DNA from: Myxococcales bacterium UBA5297
GTDB taxonomy: Bacteria > Myxococcota > Myxococcia > Myxococcales > UBA5297
Length of the DNA: 13,221 bases
NCBI GenBank assembly: GCA_002408385.1
Contig: DHSB01000058.1
Span: 32,250-45,470, forward strand
Reading direction: 5' to 3'
A program made the translations under genes and the position numbers. The notes beneath the pieces are model-generated. The model saw only the letters and a program-made list of their open reading frames with translations, did no database searches and was not told the origin of the DNA. Positions 13,017 through 13,221 of the stretch are shown here, one piece after another; position 1 is the stretch's first letter; every line of letters starts with the position of its first letter.

Positions 13017-13221
13017 TCAACCCTTCTCGACCGAGAACGCCGGCGGCTCGATGCGCTCGCTGCCGCACCTCGGACAGCGCCCGGGCGTGGTGAAGCGCTT
13101 GCGCTCGCGGAAAAGGTAGCCGCACTCGAGGCAAGCAGCCGGCCGGACCACGAGCTTGCCGCCTCGCGCCTCGAGCGAGCGTGACAGGTGCTCGAGCGCC
13201 AAGGAAGAACAAGCGCCCCAA
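13017..13221 (-). CDS. C-terminal part of a zinc-ribbon (probably HTH-fused) transcriptional regulator
   Basis: The frame is open to the right window edge, so the 5' end is missing and the TTG at 13202 need not be the start. The visible 67 residues include LEHLSRSLEARGGKLVVRP, then CLECGYLFRERKRFTTPGRC and PRCGSERIEPPAFSV, with two CxxC pairs forming one zinc ribbon. The layout is like the C-terminal half of a predicted regulator family with an N-terminal winged helix fused to a Zn-ribbon (COG3357-like, from memory). It is convergent with the lipoprotein gene. The regulator call rests on resemblance of the ribbon only. Confidence 0.65.
   Translation of the reverse strand, partial: WGACSSLALEHLSRSLEARGGKLVVRPAACLECGYLFRERKRFTTPGRCPRCGSERIEPPAFSVEKG

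Overview
This is a very GC-rich bacterial window with high GC at third codon positions. It comes from a Gram-negative organism that respires through membrane complexes: it has a Tat-dependent Rieske protein, a secreted c-type cytochrome, and a lipoprotein with a likely outer-membrane beta-barrel. The style (lipoprotein/propeller/barrel protein, many GC-rich palindromic intergenic repeats) would fit a deltaproteobacterium-like lineage such as Myxococcota or a related phylum. No marker gene is present, so the phylum is an inference only.

Left part (1-4730, minus strand). After a repeat block at 1-263 comes a tightly coupled five-gene operon read right to left. It encodes a cytochrome bd-like CydA-family protein (412 aa), a 73-residue two-helix protein, a Rieske iron-sulfur protein, a fused b6/subunit-IV-type cytochrome b, and a second CydA-family protein (442 aa). 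Three junctions overlap by 1-4 bases (ATGA, ATGA, TGATG) and the fourth has an 18-bp gap with a strong Shine-Dalgarno site. No CydB is present. The simplest reading is a membrane supercomplex in which the Rieske/cytochrome b pair oxidises quinol and passes electrons to a bd-like oxygen reductase made of two CydA paralogues that lack a normal quinol (Q) loop. This is the main candidate for an undescribed or poorly described system.

Middle (4731-9053). A 560-bp non-coding stretch is filled with several palindromic repeat families. Next is an unrecognised minus-strand gene that may have lost its C-terminal end to a frameshift. It is divergent from a plus-strand protein made of two universal-stress domains and a C-terminal PCP_red domain. 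Then come an 87-residue protein with four CxxC pairs and a ParE/RelE-type toxin-antitoxin pair. The 250 bp at 8804-9053 hold no convincing gene.

Right part (9054-13221). A small tryptophan-rich membrane protein is translationally coupled to a secreted monohaem cytochrome c. This is followed by a large lipoprotein (959 aa) combining an HEXXH metallopeptidase-like region, a TolB/PD40-like propeller and a probable beta-barrel. The right end carries a 13-bp tandem repeat, a perfect hairpin, and the 3' part of a minus-strand zinc-ribbon regulator cut by the window edge.

Repeats are a second theme. A 40-bp sequence (38/40 identical) occurs in opposite orientation at 224-263 and 9788-9827, each time starting at the stop codon of a respiratory gene. 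Hairpins at 62-222, near 9832 and at 12940-12965 differ in stem sequence but keep the same six-base loop, CTTCGT/ACGAAG.
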